Below, in pieces: positions 15,793-25,693 of a stretch of DNA of 64,000 nucleotides. Below the pieces are notes generated by a model. That model was not told where the DNA came from. It made no database searches and was given only the letters and a program-made list of their open reading frames with translations. Numbering within the stretch: position 1 is the stretch's first letter; the number at the start of each line of letters is the position of its first letter. The translations under genes and the position numbers were made by a program. Source of the stretch: Burkholderiaceae bacterium (lineage in GTDB: Bacteria; Pseudomonadota; Gammaproteobacteria; Burkholderiales; Burkholderiaceae_E); NCBI GenBank assembly GCA_019635275.1, contig JAHBZV010000001.1:62001-126000 (forward strand), read 5' to 3'.

Positions 15793-18588
15793 TCAGGCTT
15801 TCGAGGCTTTGGCGGCCCGCGTCGCGCGGCCTGCCTTCGCGGCCGCGGGCTTGCCGGTGGCCTTGGCCGACGTCGCTTTCCGGGGCACTGCGGCCTTCGT
15901 CGCTGACTTCTTCGTCGCAGCCTTCTTGACGGGCTTCTTCACGGCCGGTTTCGTCGCGGGCGCCGCGAGGGCCGGCGCCTTCGCTGCGCCCGCCTTCTTC
16001 GCGGCCGCCCCTTTCGCGGCCGCCCCCTTCCCGGGTGCGGGGCTCCTGCCCGTCGTCTTCGCGGCGGCGGATCGCCGCTCGCCGGAGCCGGCCGCTGCTT
16101 CCGCAGCGTCGCCGGCGGCACCGGCCCTGGCGGGGCGCGCCGGGCGCGGTTCGAACTCGAAGCCGATCTTGCCGTCGGCGCCGCGCACCAGGAACGCCTT
16201 GAACCGACGACGCGTGCGCGACGAGACGAAGCCCTGCAGCAGGTCGGTGCGGCCCTCGGCGAGCAGCTTGCTCATCTGGTCGCGGGCGACTTCCTGCTGC
16301 AGGATGATCTTGCCGCTGCGGAAATCGCAGCTGCGCGAGGGGCCGACCGACTTCTCGCAGACGTAGCTCATCCCGTGCTCGTACACGTCGGCGCCGCACT
16401 TCGGGCAGGGCCCGAGCGGCTGCTGGTCGCCGAAGTCGACCGGCTCGGACGACTCGCCGTCGCCGCCCGGCTGGCCGAAGTCGAACTCGAGCTTGTGCTC
16501 CGGGGTGAGCTTCAGGATCGCCGCGAACGGTCGCCCGAGCCGGCTGCGGAAGCCCTGCAACGGGCCGATCGTGCGCTCGCGCAGCAGCTGCTCGGCCTCG
16601 GCCACCTCGAGCTGCCTGCCCCCGGGGATCTTGGTGATCGAGAAGTCGCACTTCGTGCACGCGAAGCGCTTGTAGTTCTCCTGGACCACGCCGCCACACT
16701 TCGGGCATGGGGCGACCAGCGTCGCGTAGTCGCCCGGCACGTTGTCGAGCTCGTAGTTCTTCGCGCGCTCGACGATCTGCCGGGTCATGTCGGCGATCTC
16801 GCGCATGAACGCGTCGCGCCCGAGCCGCCCCCGCTCGATCTGCGCGAGCTTGTACTCCCACTCGCCGGTCAGCTCGGGGGCCGTCAGTTCGGCCACCCCC
16901 AAGCCGCGCAGCAGCGTGAGCAGCTGGAACGCCTTGGTGGTCGGCACCAGGTCGCGCCCCTCGCGCACCAGGTAGTTCTCGGCGATCAGGCCCTCGATGA
17001 TTGCGGCGCGCGTGGCCGGCGTGCCCAGGCCCTTCTCGGCCATCGCCTCGCGCAACTCGTCGTCCTCGATCAGCTTGCCGGCACCCTCCATGGCCGACAG
17101 CAGCGTCGCCTCGGTGTAGCGCGCCGGCGGTTTGGTGGCCAGTGCTTGCAGCTCGATCTCTTGAGTGAGCACCTGCTCACTCGGCTTCACCGGCACCAGC
17201 GTCGCATCGGCCACGCCCTCGCGGCCGTAGATCGCCAGCCAGCCGGGGTTCACCAGCACCTTGCCTTCAGTCTTGAACGACTCGCCCTCGACCATGGTGA
17301 CCCGCGTCGTGACCAGGTATTCGGCCGCCGGGAAGAACACCGCCAGGAAGCGCCGCACGACGAGGTCGTAGACCTTCTGCTCGGCGTCCGACAGGCCGCC
17401 GGCCTTCGGCGCCAGCAGGGTGGGGATGATCGCGAAGTGATCGGACACCTTCGAGTTGTCGAAGATGCGCTTGTTCGGCCGCACCCAGTCCTTGCCGAGG
17501 ATCTGGCGGGCGAACGGGCCGTACGCCCGGTCGTCCTCGAGGGCGCCCATCGTCTGCTTGACCGTTGGCAGGTAGTCTTCGGGTAGCGCCCGCGAGTCGG
17601 TGCGCGGGTAGGTCAGCACCTTGTGCCGCTCGTACAGCGCTTGCGCGATCGACAGCGTGGTGCGCGCCGAGAAGCCGAACCGCGAGTTCGCCTCGCGCTG
17701 CAGGCTGGTGAGGTCGAACAGCAGCGGCGAGAGCTGCGTGCTCGGCCTGGATTCCTCGGTGGCCACGCCGGGCTTGCTGCGGCAGCGCTCGACGATGCCT
17801 TCGGCGCGGTCGCGCTGCCAGAGCCGCTCGGCCCGGCCGTCGGGTTCGCTGTCCGAGCGCTTGAAGGCGGGGTCGAACCATCGACCTTCGTAAGTACCCG
17901 CTTCGGCCGCGAACGTGGCCCTGACTTCGAAGTACTCGCGAGGCACGAAGCGCTTGATGCGCTCCTCGCGCTCGACGACGATGGTCAGCGTGGGCGTCTG
18001 GACGCGGCCGACGGTGGTCTTGTAGAAGCCGCCACCGCGCGAATTGAACGCGGTCATCGCCCGGGTGCCGTTGATGCCGACCAGCCAGTCGGCCTCGGAG
18101 CGGCTGCGCGCCGCGTCGGCCAGCGGCAGCATCTGCGCGTCGTCGCGCAGCGTCGCGAACGCCTCGCGGATCGACGCCGGCGTCATCGACTGCAGCCACA
18201 GCCGCTGGATCGGCTGGCGGGCCTTCGCGTACTGGACGATCAGCCGGAAGATCAGCTCGCCCTCGCGGCCCGCGTCGCAGGCGTTGACCAGGCGATCGAC
18301 GTCCTTGCGCTTGATGAGCCGGGTCAGCAGCTTCAGCCGGTCTTCGCTGCGGGCGATCGGCTGCAGGTCGAAATGCGGCGGGATGACCGGCAAGTGAGCA
18401 AACGACCACTTACCGCGCTTGACCTCGTATTGCTCGGGCGCGGCGATCTCGACCAGGTGGCCGACCGCCGAGGACAGCACGTAGTCGTCGCTCTCGAAAT
18501 ACTCGCCCTGGCGGGTGAAGCCGCCCAACGCCCGCGCGATGTCGGCGGCGACGGACGGTTTCTCGGCAATGATCAGGGCTTTGCTCAT
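15793..18588 (-). CDS. topB: DNA topoisomerase III with Lys/Ala-rich tail
   Basis: Type IA topoisomerase of 931 residues. Toprim domain at the N terminus (ALIIAEKPSVAADIARAL; NACDAGREGELIFRLI), then the strand-passing core with the active-site tyrosine in LTYPRTDSRALPE (about 330) and ETPATRA-like GLGTPATRAAIIEGL. Two C4 zinc-ribbon modules follow (CPKCGG...CTKCDF and CPKCGADVYE). The last ~100 residues are almost only Lys, Ala, Pro, Thr and Arg (KKPVKKAATKKSATKAA), like a histone H1 tail; this is longer than the E. coli enzyme (653 residues). It decatenates DNA and resolves recombination intermediates. ATG 18588. Confidence 0.94.
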   Translation of the reverse strand: MSKALIIAEKPSVAADIARALGGFTRQGEYFESDDYVLSSAVGHLVEIAAPEQYEVKRGKWSFAHLPVIPPHFDLQPIARSEDRLKLLTRLIKRKDVDRLVNACDAGREGELIFRLIVQYAKARQPIQRLWLQSMTPASIREAFATLRDDAQMLPLADAARSRSEADWLVGINGTRAMTAFNSRGGGFYKTTVGRVQTPTLTIVVEREERIKRFVPREYFEVRATFAAEAGTYEGRWFDPAFKRSDSEPDGRAERLWQRDRAEGIVERCRSKPGVATEESRPSTQLSPLLFDLTSLQREANSRFGFSARTTLSIAQALYERHKVLTYPRTDSRALPEDYLPTVKQTMGALEDDRAYGPFARQILGKDWVRPNKRIFDNSKVSDHFAIIPTLLAPKAGGLSDAEQKVYDLVVRRFLAVFFPAAEYLVTTRVTMVEGESFKTEGKVLVNPGWLAIYGREGVADATLVPVKPSEQVLTQEIELQALATKPPARYTEATLLSAMEGAGKLIEDDELREAMAEKGLGTPATRAAIIEGLIAENYLVREGRDLVPTTKAFQLLTLLRGLGVAELTAPELTGEWEYKLAQIERGRLGRDAFMREIADMTRQIVERAKNYELDNVPGDYATLVAPCPKCGGVVQENYKRFACTKCDFSITKIPGGRQLEVAEAEQLLRERTIGPLQGFRSRLGRPFAAILKLTPEHKLEFDFGQPGGDGESSEPVDFGDQQPLGPCPKCGADVYEHGMSYVCEKSVGPSRSCDFRSGKIILQQEVARDQMSKLLAEGRTDLLQGFVSSRTRRRFKAFLVRGADGKIGFEFEPRPARPARAGAAGDAAEAAAGSGERRSAAAKTTGRSPAPGKGAAAKGAAAKKAGAAKAPALAAPATKPAVKKPVKKAATKKSATKAAVPRKATSAKATGKPAAAKAGRATRAAKASKA

Positions 18589-18787
18589 GGGCGTCCCGGG
18601 TGGGGCGGCGAGGGACTGGGGGCGGCGCGGCTGGCAGGAGCGCCGTCCACGAAAGGGCGCCAATCATAAGTGCCGGCCGGGATCGGGCGCAAGCCGGGGG
18701 TCGGACGGACGGTGGCGGCCGGATGGCCGAACCGAGGCTGCGCACCGTGCGGCCGGGCACCCCGCCGCGCGTGACTGCGAAGGCGCT

Positions 18788-19957
18788 TCAGCGCCCCACG
18801 CGCACGTAGCGGCCGTCGACCCAGCGCTCGGCCAGTCCGGCCAGTTCGAGTTCGACGAGGCCGGCCGCCACGGCACCGATCGGCTGGCCGGTGCGCTCGG
18901 CGAGCGCGTCGGGGTCGGCGGGATCCCAGCCCAGTTCGGCCAGCAACGTCGCCGCGGCGGCACTCGGGGCGTCGCGCGGCGCATCGCGCGGGACGACCGC
19001 GCCCGGGGGGACGCTCGGGGCGTCGCGCGGCGCATCGGCCGGCGCAGCCGCACTCGCCCCTGCCATCTGCGCCCTGAGTTCCACCAGCACGTCCTCGACC
19101 GATTCGACCAGCTTCGCGCCCTCGCGGATCAGCTGGTGGCATCCCTTGGACACCGGCGAGTGGATCGAGCCCGGAATCGCCATGACTTCGCGCCCGAACT
19201 CGGCGGCCTGCCGGGCGGTGATCAGCGAGCCCGAGTGGCGCGCCGCCTCGACCACCAGCACGCCGAGCGACAAGCCGGCGATCAGCCGGTTCCGGCGCGG
19301 GAAGTTCGCGCGTTGGACCTGCGTGCCCAGCGGCAATTCGGACACCACCGCGCCGCGCCGGGCGATCTCGGCGGTGAGCCCCGCGTGGCCCGCCGGATAG
19401 ACGAGGTCGACGCCGGTGCCGACCACGGCCATCGTGCCGGCGCGGCCCGCGAGGGCGCCCCGATGCGCAGCCGCGTCGATGCCCTGGGCGAGCCCGCTGC
19501 AGACCTGCAGGCCGCTGTCGGCGAGCGCCTGCGCGAACGCCTGCGCGTGGCCCAGCCCGGCGCGCGTGGCATGGCGGCTGCCGACGATGGCGAGCGACGG
19601 GCGCGACAGCGCATCGACGTCACCGCGGACGAACAGCAGCGGCGGCGGATCGCCGATGCCCAGAAGGCGCGGCGGGTAGCCGGCGTCGGTGAGCGCAACC
19701 AGGTGGTGGTGCTCGTCCTGCGCCCAGCGCAGCGACGCGTCGATCTGCGCGTCGCGGGCCGGGTCGTCGGCCAGCAGCGCCTGCGCCCGCGCGACATCGA
19801 GCGCCGCGGCGAGCTTCGCGCGGCCGGCCGCGAAGATGTCTTCGGGCAGGCCGAACGCCTCGAGCAGGCGGCGCACCGAGGCCGGGCCGATGCCCGGCGT
19901 GAGGACGAGACGAAGCCAGACGGCGCGCTCTTCGCGCGCCTCGGCGGAAAGGGGCAT
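18788..19957 (-). CDS. dprA: DNA-processing protein DprA
   Basis: 389 residues. DprA loads RecA onto incoming single-stranded DNA during natural transformation. The Rossmann-like core is intact: LAIVGSRHATRAGLGHAQAFAQAL, VCSGLAQGIDAAAHRGAL, AVVGTGVDLVYPAGHAGL, SELPLGTQVQRANFPRRNRLIAGLS and VEAARHSGSLITARQAAEFGREV with the binding Arg/Lys pairs. N-terminal SAM-like helices and a C-terminal winged helix (DPADPDALAERTGQPIGAVAAGLVELELAGL) are present. Between core and winged helix is an Ala/Pro/Asp linker with a 23-bp segment repeated twice in the DNA (about 18963-18986 and 19013-19037). It follows the LysM gene by 12 bp, the usual betaproteobacterial order. Confidence 0.94.
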   Translation of the reverse strand: MPLSAEAREERAVWLRLVLTPGIGPASVRRLLEAFGLPEDIFAAGRAKLAAALDVARAQALLADDPARDAQIDASLRWAQDEHHHLVALTDAGYPPRLLGIGDPPPLLFVRGDVDALSRPSLAIVGSRHATRAGLGHAQAFAQALADSGLQVCSGLAQGIDAAAHRGALAGRAGTMAVVGTGVDLVYPAGHAGLTAEIARRGAVVSELPLGTQVQRANFPRRNRLIAGLSLGVLVVEAARHSGSLITARQAAEFGREVMAIPGSIHSPVSKGCHQLIREGAKLVESVEDVLVELRAQMAGASAAAPADAPRDAPSVPPGAVVPRDAPRDAPSAAAATLLAELGWDPADPDALAERTGQPIGAVAAGLVELELAGLAERWVDGRYVRVGR

Positions 19958-19969
19958 GAAGGATCGCTG

Positions 19970-21067
19970 CTACGGGTTCGAGACGACGTCGCCCACCGCG
20001 ATGGGTTGCGACGCATCCATGACCAGACCGTATGCGATCTTATCGAAGACACGGAAAACGAGAAGATGGCCAACCGACTCGTCCGGAAGTTTGACCTTCT
20101 CGGACTTGGCCGCCTCGCGATCGGTCACGACGTTGCCGCGGTGCTTGATCGCGAGCACGTTGCCGATCTCGATGCCGGCGCCCTTGCCGACGTTGACCGC
20201 GACCACGTTGTTGCGGCCGACCTGGGTCACGCCGCGGTACACCGACACGATGCGCCCGTCGACCGAGCCCTCCGGCGGGCGCGGAACGTAGTTCGTGGGC
20301 ATCGCGCGCTCGGCCGGCATCAGCCGGTCGCCGACGCCGATCTCTTCGGTGTTGCCGACGATGCGCACGGTTGCCGGATCGCCGCCGCGCTCGAACTTCG
20401 CCGTGCCGACGAACATCGCCTCGTAGGCGATCGGCTTGCGCGTGTCGGGGTCGAGCAGCGGTTTGGCCGAGCGATAGACGTACCAGTCGGTGACCGAGGA
20501 GTCGGCGATGCCGCGCACGTAGGCGAGTTCGCCGCGGGTGATGTTGACCCTGCCCTCCTGCGTGCCGACGATGCGCGGGTGGCTCTTCAGGCCCTGCTCG
20601 TCCACGACGAGCGGCCGGTTCAGGAAGGCTTCGATGTCGGTCGATCTGATCGTGGGGATCGCCTCGCGATCGAGCGGCTGCGAGCGCACGCGCGGGCTCA
20701 GTCGTTCGGTCGGCAGGCCGCCGGCACCGCCCGCGGCGTCGGCGCTGCTGCCGCCGCCGACCCTGCGGCCGAGCCGCAGCCGCGGCGACGCGCCGCTCTG
20801 GTCCAGATAGACGACGTCGCCCGGATAGATCCAGTGCGGGTCCTTGATCTGCTCGCGATTGAGTTGCCAGATTTCGGGCCAGCGCCACGGCTTCTGCAGG
20901 AAGCGGCCGGAGATGTCCCACAGCGTGTCGCCCTTCACGACGACGTAGCGGTCGGGCGCGTCCTTGGCGATCTCGAGGGGCGGCGTCGATTGCGCCATCG
21001 CAACGGCCCCGAGGGTCGCGCTGAGCGAGACGGCAAGCGCCAGGATCTGCGTGCTAAACTTTTTCAT
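19970..21067 (-). CDS. LysM peptidoglycan-binding protein
   Basis: 365 residues with a Sec signal peptide (cleavage near AMAQ). A LysM domain lies at about 40-90 (YVVVKGDTLWDISGRFLQ; IWQLNREQIKDPHWIYPGD). The remaining 270 residues form a conserved domain (PTIRSTDIEAFLNRPLVV; AYVRGI; VNVGKGAGIEIGNVLAI) found in proteins encoded upstream of dprA in many beta- and gammaproteobacteria. It is presumably periplasmic and wall-associated; its exact role is not known. Divergent from def. Confidence 0.9.
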   Translation of the reverse strand: MKKFSTQILALAVSLSATLGAVAMAQSTPPLEIAKDAPDRYVVVKGDTLWDISGRFLQKPWRWPEIWQLNREQIKDPHWIYPGDVVYLDQSGASPRLRLGRRVGGGSSADAAGGAGGLPTERLSPRVRSQPLDREAIPTIRSTDIEAFLNRPLVVDEQGLKSHPRIVGTQEGRVNITRGELAYVRGIADSSVTDWYVYRSAKPLLDPDTRKPIAYEAMFVGTAKFERGGDPATVRIVGNTEEIGVGDRLMPAERAMPTNYVPRPPEGSVDGRIVSVYRGVTQVGRNNVVAVNVGKGAGIEIGNVLAIKHRGNVVTDREAAKSEKVKLPDESVGHLLVFRVFDKIAYGLVMDASQPIAVGDVVSNP

Positions 21068-21142
21068 GGAGTGACGCGCCGTTCAGCCGTGTGTTTGTCC
21101 GGTCATCCGGTGGCTTGATTCGGGCGAACCAGCCCCCATCTG

Positions 21143-21195
21143 TTGCTTGCAAGTCGCTTTGGATTCTGCCGCTAATGCATTGATGCCGCAAGCAA
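21143..21195. promoter_or_regulatory. Divergent promoter region lysM/def with 8-bp inverted repeat
   Basis: The 167 bp between the LysM gene and def are AT-rich for this genome. On the minus strand TTGCGG (21186-21191) and CAGAAT (21163-21168) are 17 bp apart, a fair LysM promoter. On the plus strand TTGCAA (21147-21152) and GCTAAT (21171-21176) are 18 bp apart, a weaker def promoter. TTGCTTGC (21143-21150) and GCAAGCAA (21188-21195) form an inverted repeat around both. Confidence 0.35.
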
Positions 21196-21234
21196 ACTTG
21201 CCTGCACGATCTTACGGACGGTAGATATCTCCCG

Positions 21235-21741
21235 ATGGCCGTACTGAGCATCCTCCGCTATCCAGACCCGCGCCTTCACCGCGTCGCCGAACCCGTGCGC
21301 GAGGTCGACGACCGCATCCGGCAACTCGTGCGCGACATGGCCGAAACCATGTATGCGGCGCCCGGAATCGGTCTCGCGGCCACGCAGGTCGACGTGCACC
21401 TGCGCGTGGTCGTCATCGATGTGTCCGAAGCGCGCGACCAGCTGCGCGTGTTCATCAATCCCGAGATCGTTGCCCGAAGCGACGACTCGAAGGTCTACGA
21501 GGAAGGCTGCCTGTCGGTGCCCGGCATCTACGACGAGGTCGAGCGTCCCGACCGGGTCACGGTGCGCGCGCTCGACGAGAACGGGCAGCCGTTCACGCTC
21601 GAGGCCGACGGCCTGCTCGCGGTCTGCGTGCAGCACGAGATCGACCACCTGAACGGGCGCGTGTTCGTCCAGTACCTGTCGCGGCTCAAGCAGTCGCGCA
21701 TCAAGACCCGCCTGCTCAAGGCCGAGCGCGCCGTCGCCTGA
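21235..21741 (+). CDS. def: Peptide deformylase
   Basis: 168 residues, normal for a class I bacterial enzyme. It removes the formyl group from new polypeptides at the ribosome exit. All three family motifs are present: GIGLAATQ (44-51), EGCLS with metal ligand Cys92, and QHEIDHLNG with His134, catalytic Glu135 and His138. First gene of the def-fmt pair; the spacing to fmt is 41 bp. Confidence 0.97.
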   Translation: MAVLSILRYPDPRLHRVAEPVREVDDRIRQLVRDMAETMYAAPGIGLAATQVDVHLRVVVIDVSEARDQLRVFINPEIVARSDDSKVYEEGCLSVPGIYDEVERPDRVTVRALDENGQPFTLEADGLLAVCVQHEIDHLNGRVFVQYLSRLKQSRIKTRLLKAERAVA

Positions 21742-21782
21742 CGGCGGCCCCGCGTCCGGCGCCCGTCACGAGGCCGTCGCGC

Positions 21783-22793
21783 ATGGACCGGGCACGCGGG
21801 CTACGCATCGTCTTCGCCGGCACCCCCGAGTTCGCCGCGGCCGCGCTCGATGCGATCGCGTCGGCCGGCCACGAGATCGTGCTGGTGCTCACCCGCGCCG
21901 ACAAGCCTGCCGGGCGAGGGCGCGCGTTGCACGAGAGTCCGGTCAAGCGCCTCGCGCGCGAGCGCGGCCTCGCGATCGAGCAGCCGCGCACGCTGCGCGA
22001 CGCCGCGCTGCAGGCGAAGCTGCGCACGCTCGACGCCGACGCGATGGTGGTCGCCGCGTACGGGCTGATCCTGCCGGCCGAAGTGCTGGCGATTCCGCGC
22101 CACGGTTGCCTGAACATCCACGCGTCGCTGCTTCCGCGCTGGCGCGGTGCGGCGCCGATCCAGCGCGCGATCGAGGCCGGCGACACCGAGACCGGCATCA
22201 CGATCATGCAGATGGACGAAGGGCTGGACACGGGGCCGATGCTGCTCGCCGAACGCGAGCCGATCCGCGCCGACGACACCGGGGGCAGCCTGCACGACCG
22301 GCTCGCGGTGCTGGGCGCGCGCACGATCGTCGCCGCGCTCGACCGGCTGCGTGCAGGCACGCTGCGCGCGCAGCCGCAGCCGGCCGACGGCGTCACCTAT
22401 GCGCACAAGCTCTCCCGCGCCGACGCGCTGATCGACTGGTCGCAACCGGCGCGCCGCATCGTCGACCGCGTGCGCGCCTTCGACCCGGTGCCCGGCGCAA
22501 CGGCGCTGCTCGAGCGCATGTCCGATTCGCCCGTCAAGGTCTGGGCGGCGCGGCGCGCGGACGCGGCGCAAGCCGGCGCGTCGCGCGGCGCGCCCGACGC
22601 GGGTGCGTCGTCGGCGCGCCCCGGCACGGTGCTGCTGGCCGCGCCCGGGCGCCTGTGGGTCGCCTGCGGGGACGGCGCGGTCGAGTTGCTCGAGTTGCAG
22701 CGGCCCGGCAGCCGGCGGCTGCCCGTCGCCGACTTCCTGCGCGGCTGCCCCGTCGAGCCCGGCGAAAGGTTCGTCACGCCGGCGGCGACGTAG
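21783..22793 (+). CDS. fmt: Methionyl-tRNA formyltransferase
   Basis: 336 residues. It formylates initiator Met-tRNA using 10-formyltetrahydrofolate, complementing deformylase. N-terminal catalytic domain: [17 protein letters not shown], the [16 protein letters not shown] segment with the active-site Asn-His region, and [17 protein letters not shown]. The C-terminal OB-fold domain ([19 protein letters not shown]) carries an Ala/Gly/Ser-rich insertion of about 20 residues (near 265), which accounts for the extra length compared with E. coli (315). Confidence 0.97.
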   Translation: MDRARGLRIVFAGTPEFAAAALDAIASAGHEIVLVLTRADKPAGRGRALHESPVKRLARERGLAIEQPRTLRDAALQAKLRTLDADAMVVAAYGLILPAEVLAIPRHGCLNIHASLLPRWRGAAPIQRAIEAGDTETGITIMQMDEGLDTGPMLLAEREPIRADDTGGSLHDRLAVLGARTIVAALDRLRAGTLRAQPQPADGVTYAHKLSRADALIDWSQPARRIVDRVRAFDPVPGATALLERMSDSPVKVWAARRADAAQAGASRGAPDAGASSARPGTVLLAAPGRLWVACGDGAVELLELQRPGSRRLPVADFLRGCPVEPGERFVTPAAT

Positions 22794-22882
22794 GGCCTGG
22801 CCGGACGAGGACGTCGGGCGCGCCGGGCCGGGCAACCGCGCCCTTGCAGTGCGCGGCCATCGCCCCGATATCCGGCACACTG

Positions 22883-22897
22883 GTGTCCTGCGGACAC
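22883..22897 (+). other. Hairpin in the htpX leader
   Basis: GTGTCC and GGACAC form a perfect 6-bp stem with loop TGC, ending 4 nt before the GAGGAG ribosome site of htpX. TTGCAG-N17-GATATC at 22844-22872 is a weak candidate promoter. Whether the hairpin influences translation is unknown. Confidence 0.35.
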
Positions 22898-22917
22898 GCA
22901 CGAGGAGCACGAACGAG

Positions 22918-23769
22918 ATGTTCAACTGGATGAAGACTGCGATCCTGATGGCGGGGATCATGGCGCTGTTCGGCGTCGTGGGCTCGGTGATCGGCGGACG
23001 CCAGGGCATGCTGATGGCGCTGGCGTTCGGGGCGGTCGGCAACTTCTTCGCCTACTGGTTCTCCGACAAGATGGTCCTGCGGATGTACAACGCGCAGGAG
23101 GTCGACGAGACCAGCGCGCCGCAGTTCTACAACATGATCAAGGACCTCGCCGCGCGCGCCGAGCTGCCCATGCCGCGTGTCTACCTGATCGAGGAAGACG
23201 CCCCCAACGCGTTCGCGACCGGCCGCAACCCCGAGCACGCGGCCGTGGCGGCCACCACCGGCATCCTGCGCGTGTTGAACGAGCGCGAGCTGCGCGGCGT
23301 GATGGCGCACGAACTCACGCACGTGAAGCACCGCGACATCCTGATCTCCACGATCTCCGCGACGATGGCAGGCGCGATCTCCGCGCTGGCCAATTTCGCG
23401 ATGTTCTTCGGCGGCCGCGACGAGAACGGCCGTCCGGCCAACCCGGTGGCGACGATCGCGGTCGCACTGCTCGCGCCGCTCGCGGCGATGCTGATCCAGA
23501 TGGCGATCTCGCGAGCCCGCGAGTTCGAAGCCGACCGCGGCGGCGCCGAGATCTCGGGCGACCCGCGCGCGCTGGCCTCGGCGCTCGACAAGATCCACCG
23601 CTACGCGCAGGGCATTCCGCTCGAGGCCACCGAGCGCCACCCCGAGACGGCGCAGATGATGATCATGAACCCGCTGTCCGGCGGCGGCCTGCGCGGGCTG
23701 TTCTCGACGCACCCGGCCACCGAGGAGCGCGTGCAGCGTCTGCTCGCAATGGCCGGCGCACGCGGCTGA
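22918..23769 (+). CDS. htpX: Membrane zinc metalloprotease HtpX
   Basis: 283 residues, inner membrane. The M48 zinc site is [13 protein letters not shown] (His131, His135) with the distal Glu in [14 protein letters not shown]. Two N-terminal membrane segments ([19 protein letters not shown] and [18 protein letters not shown]) and two more after the zinc motif ([43 protein letters not shown]) match E. coli HtpX, which clears misfolded membrane proteins together with FtsH. GAGGAG precedes ATG 22918. Confidence 0.96.
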   Translation: MFNWMKTAILMAGIMALFGVVGSVIGGRQGMLMALAFGAVGNFFAYWFSDKMVLRMYNAQEVDETSAPQFYNMIKDLAARAELPMPRVYLIEEDAPNAFATGRNPEHAAVAATTGILRVLNERELRGVMAHELTHVKHRDILISTISATMAGAISALANFAMFFGGRDENGRPANPVATIAVALLAPLAAMLIQMAISRAREFEADRGGAEISGDPRALASALDKIHRYAQGIPLEATERHPETAQMMIMNPLSGGGLRGLFSTHPATEERVQRLLAMAGARG

Positions 23770-23771
23770 GC

Positions 23772-25109
23772 TTGGGCGCGCGCGCGCCGCTGTCGCGCGA
23801 GATCGCCTGCGCCGCGCAGGCGATCGAGGCGCTGGCAGCGGGCCGCTCGCTGCAGTCGGCGGTCGAGGCGGCGCTCGACGACGGGCTCGAACCCGCGTCG
23901 CGCGCCGCGATCCGCGACATCGCCTACTCCACCTGCCGCCAACTGGGCCTGGTGCGCGAGTTGGCGCGACGGGTCAACAGCCGCCCGCCGCCGCCGCGGC
24001 TCGCCGCGTTGCAGTGGGTCGCGCTGGCGCAACTCGTCGAGCCGCTGCGCGCCGAGGGCATCATCGTCGACCAGGCCGTCGCAGCCGCGCGGCTCGAGCC
24101 GGGCGGTGCCGCGGTCGCCGGCTTCCTGAACGCCACGCTGCGACGTTTCGTGCGCGAGCGCGACGCGCTGCTGGCGGCGGCACGCCGAAAGGACGAGGCG
24201 CGCTGGAACTTCCCCGACTGGTGGATCGCGCAACTGCGCGCCGAGCAGCCGCAAGCCTGGCAGTCGATCCTCGAGGTCGGCAACGCGCCCCCGCCGATGA
24301 CCTTGCGCGTCAACCTGCGCCAGGGCAGCGTCGACGACTACCTGGCGAGCCTGGCCGGCGCCGGGCGCGGCGCACGCCGCGTCGGTCCGCAGGCCGTGGT
24401 GCTCGACGAACCCTGCGCGGTCGATGCGCTGCCCGGCTGGCGCGAAGGCCGGGTCACCGTGCAGGATGCCGGCGCCCAGCTGGCTGCCCCGCTGCTCGAC
24501 CCGCAGCCCGGCGAGCGCGTGCTCGACGCCTGCGCCGGCCCGGGCGGCAAGACCACGCACCTGCTCGAACTGGCCGACTGCCGCGTCACCGCGCTCGACG
24601 TCGGCGAGGCGCGCCTGCGACCCGTGCGCGAGAACCTCGCGCGGCTCGGCCTGGGGCAGCCGGGTGGCCCCGGCCATCCGGCGATCGTCCTCGCCGGCGA
24701 CGCGCGCCGGCCGGCCGACTGGTGGGACCGCGAACCCTTCGATCGCATCCTCGTCGACGCGCCGTGCACCGCGTCGGGCATCGTGCGGCGCCACCCGGAC
24801 ATCCGCTGGCTGCGCCGTCGTAGCGATCTCGCGACACTTTCCCGGCAGCAATCGGAAATCCTGGCGGCCCTTTGGCCGCTCGTCCGGCCGGGTGGTAAAT
24901 TGCTTTTTGCCACCTGCTCCGTGTTCGGGGCCGAAGGTGAGTCAGTGATCGATCACTTTCTCGCTTCGCGGCGCGATGCAAGGCGGCTGGAGCTGTTCTG
25001 GCGCTTCGACGCGGACACCGCCGAGCCGGTCTCGCAACTGCTTCCGGTCGCCGCGCCTACCCGCAACCACGACGGATTCTTCTACGCGCTGCTGGAAAGA
25101 CGCCCTTGA
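23772..25109 (+). CDS. rsmB: 16S rRNA (cytosine-967-C5)-methyltransferase
   Basis: 445 residues from TTG 23772, two bases after the htpX stop. An N-terminal NusB-like RNA-binding domain (about 5-140) precedes the SAM-dependent methylase. SAM site: VLDACAGPGGKTTHLLEL; catalytic cysteines in VDAPCTASGIVRRHPDIRW (about 330) and ATCSVFGAEGE (about 382). The protein methylates C967 of 16S rRNA. Its TGA stop overlaps the next gene's TTG start (TTGA), suggesting coupling. Confidence 0.95.
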   Translation: MGARAPLSREIACAAQAIEALAAGRSLQSAVEAALDDGLEPASRAAIRDIAYSTCRQLGLVRELARRVNSRPPPPRLAALQWVALAQLVEPLRAEGIIVDQAVAAARLEPGGAAVAGFLNATLRRFVRERDALLAAARRKDEARWNFPDWWIAQLRAEQPQAWQSILEVGNAPPPMTLRVNLRQGSVDDYLASLAGAGRGARRVGPQAVVLDEPCAVDALPGWREGRVTVQDAGAQLAAPLLDPQPGERVLDACAGPGGKTTHLLELADCRVTALDVGEARLRPVRENLARLGLGQPGGPGHPAIVLAGDARRPADWWDREPFDRILVDAPCTASGIVRRHPDIRWLRRRSDLATLSRQQSEILAALWPLVRPGGKLLFATCSVFGAEGESVIDHFLASRRDARRLELFWRFDADTAEPVSQLLPVAAPTRNHDGFFYALLERRP

Positions 25110-25693
25110 TCGCCCGCCTCGCCCTGGCGCTGGCGTTGGTGGCCACGCTGTGGGGGCAGATGCCGGCAGCGAGGGCCACCGACCCGGCTGAACCGTCCGC
25201 GCAGCCCAGGCTCGAGCTCAATGCCGAGGGCGACAGCTGGCTGCTGTCGGCCGACTTCGAGGTGCCGCTCACGCGCTCGCTCGACGACGCCGTGCGGCGC
25301 GGCGTGCCGCTGTACTTCGTGCTCGAATTCGAGCTGATCCGCCCGCGCTGGTGGTGGACCGACGAGCGGGTCGTCGAGCGCTCGGTCGTCTACCGCCTCG
25401 GCTATCACGCGCTGACCCGCCAGTTCCGGCTCGGCTTCGACGGCCTGACGCAGACTTTCGACTCGCTGGACGAGGCGACGCGCGTGATGGCCACCGTGCG
25501 CCATTGGCGCGTCGTCGACGTCTCCCGCGTCGCGCCGGGTACCGAGTACGAGGCTCGGGTACGCTTGCGCCTCGACACCTCGCAGCTGCCCAAGCCGTTC
25601 CAGGTCAACGCGATCACCAATCGGGACTGGAATCCGCAGACGGAATGGAAGCGTTTCACGTTCACGCCGCAGACCCCGAAAAGCGAGCAGTAG
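25106..25693 (+). CDS. DUF4390 domain protein (exported)
   Basis: 195 residues with a signal peptide ending near PAARA. The mature part (LSADFEVPLTRSLDDAVRRGVPLYFVLEFEL; RWWWTDERVVERSVVYRLGYHALTRQFRL) matches DUF4390, a family encoded immediately upstream of ntrY in Betaproteobacteria. Its constant place in front of a membrane sensor kinase suggests a periplasmic role in that signalling system, but this is inference. TTG start overlapping the rsmB stop. Confidence 0.85.
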   Translation: MIARLALALALVATLWGQMPAARATDPAEPSAQPRLELNAEGDSWLLSADFEVPLTRSLDDAVRRGVPLYFVLEFELIRPRWWWTDERVVERSVVYRLGYHALTRQFRLGFDGLTQTFDSLDEATRVMATVRHWRVVDVSRVAPGTEYEARVRLRLDTSQLPKPFQVNAITNRDWNPQTEWKRFTFTPQTPKSEQ

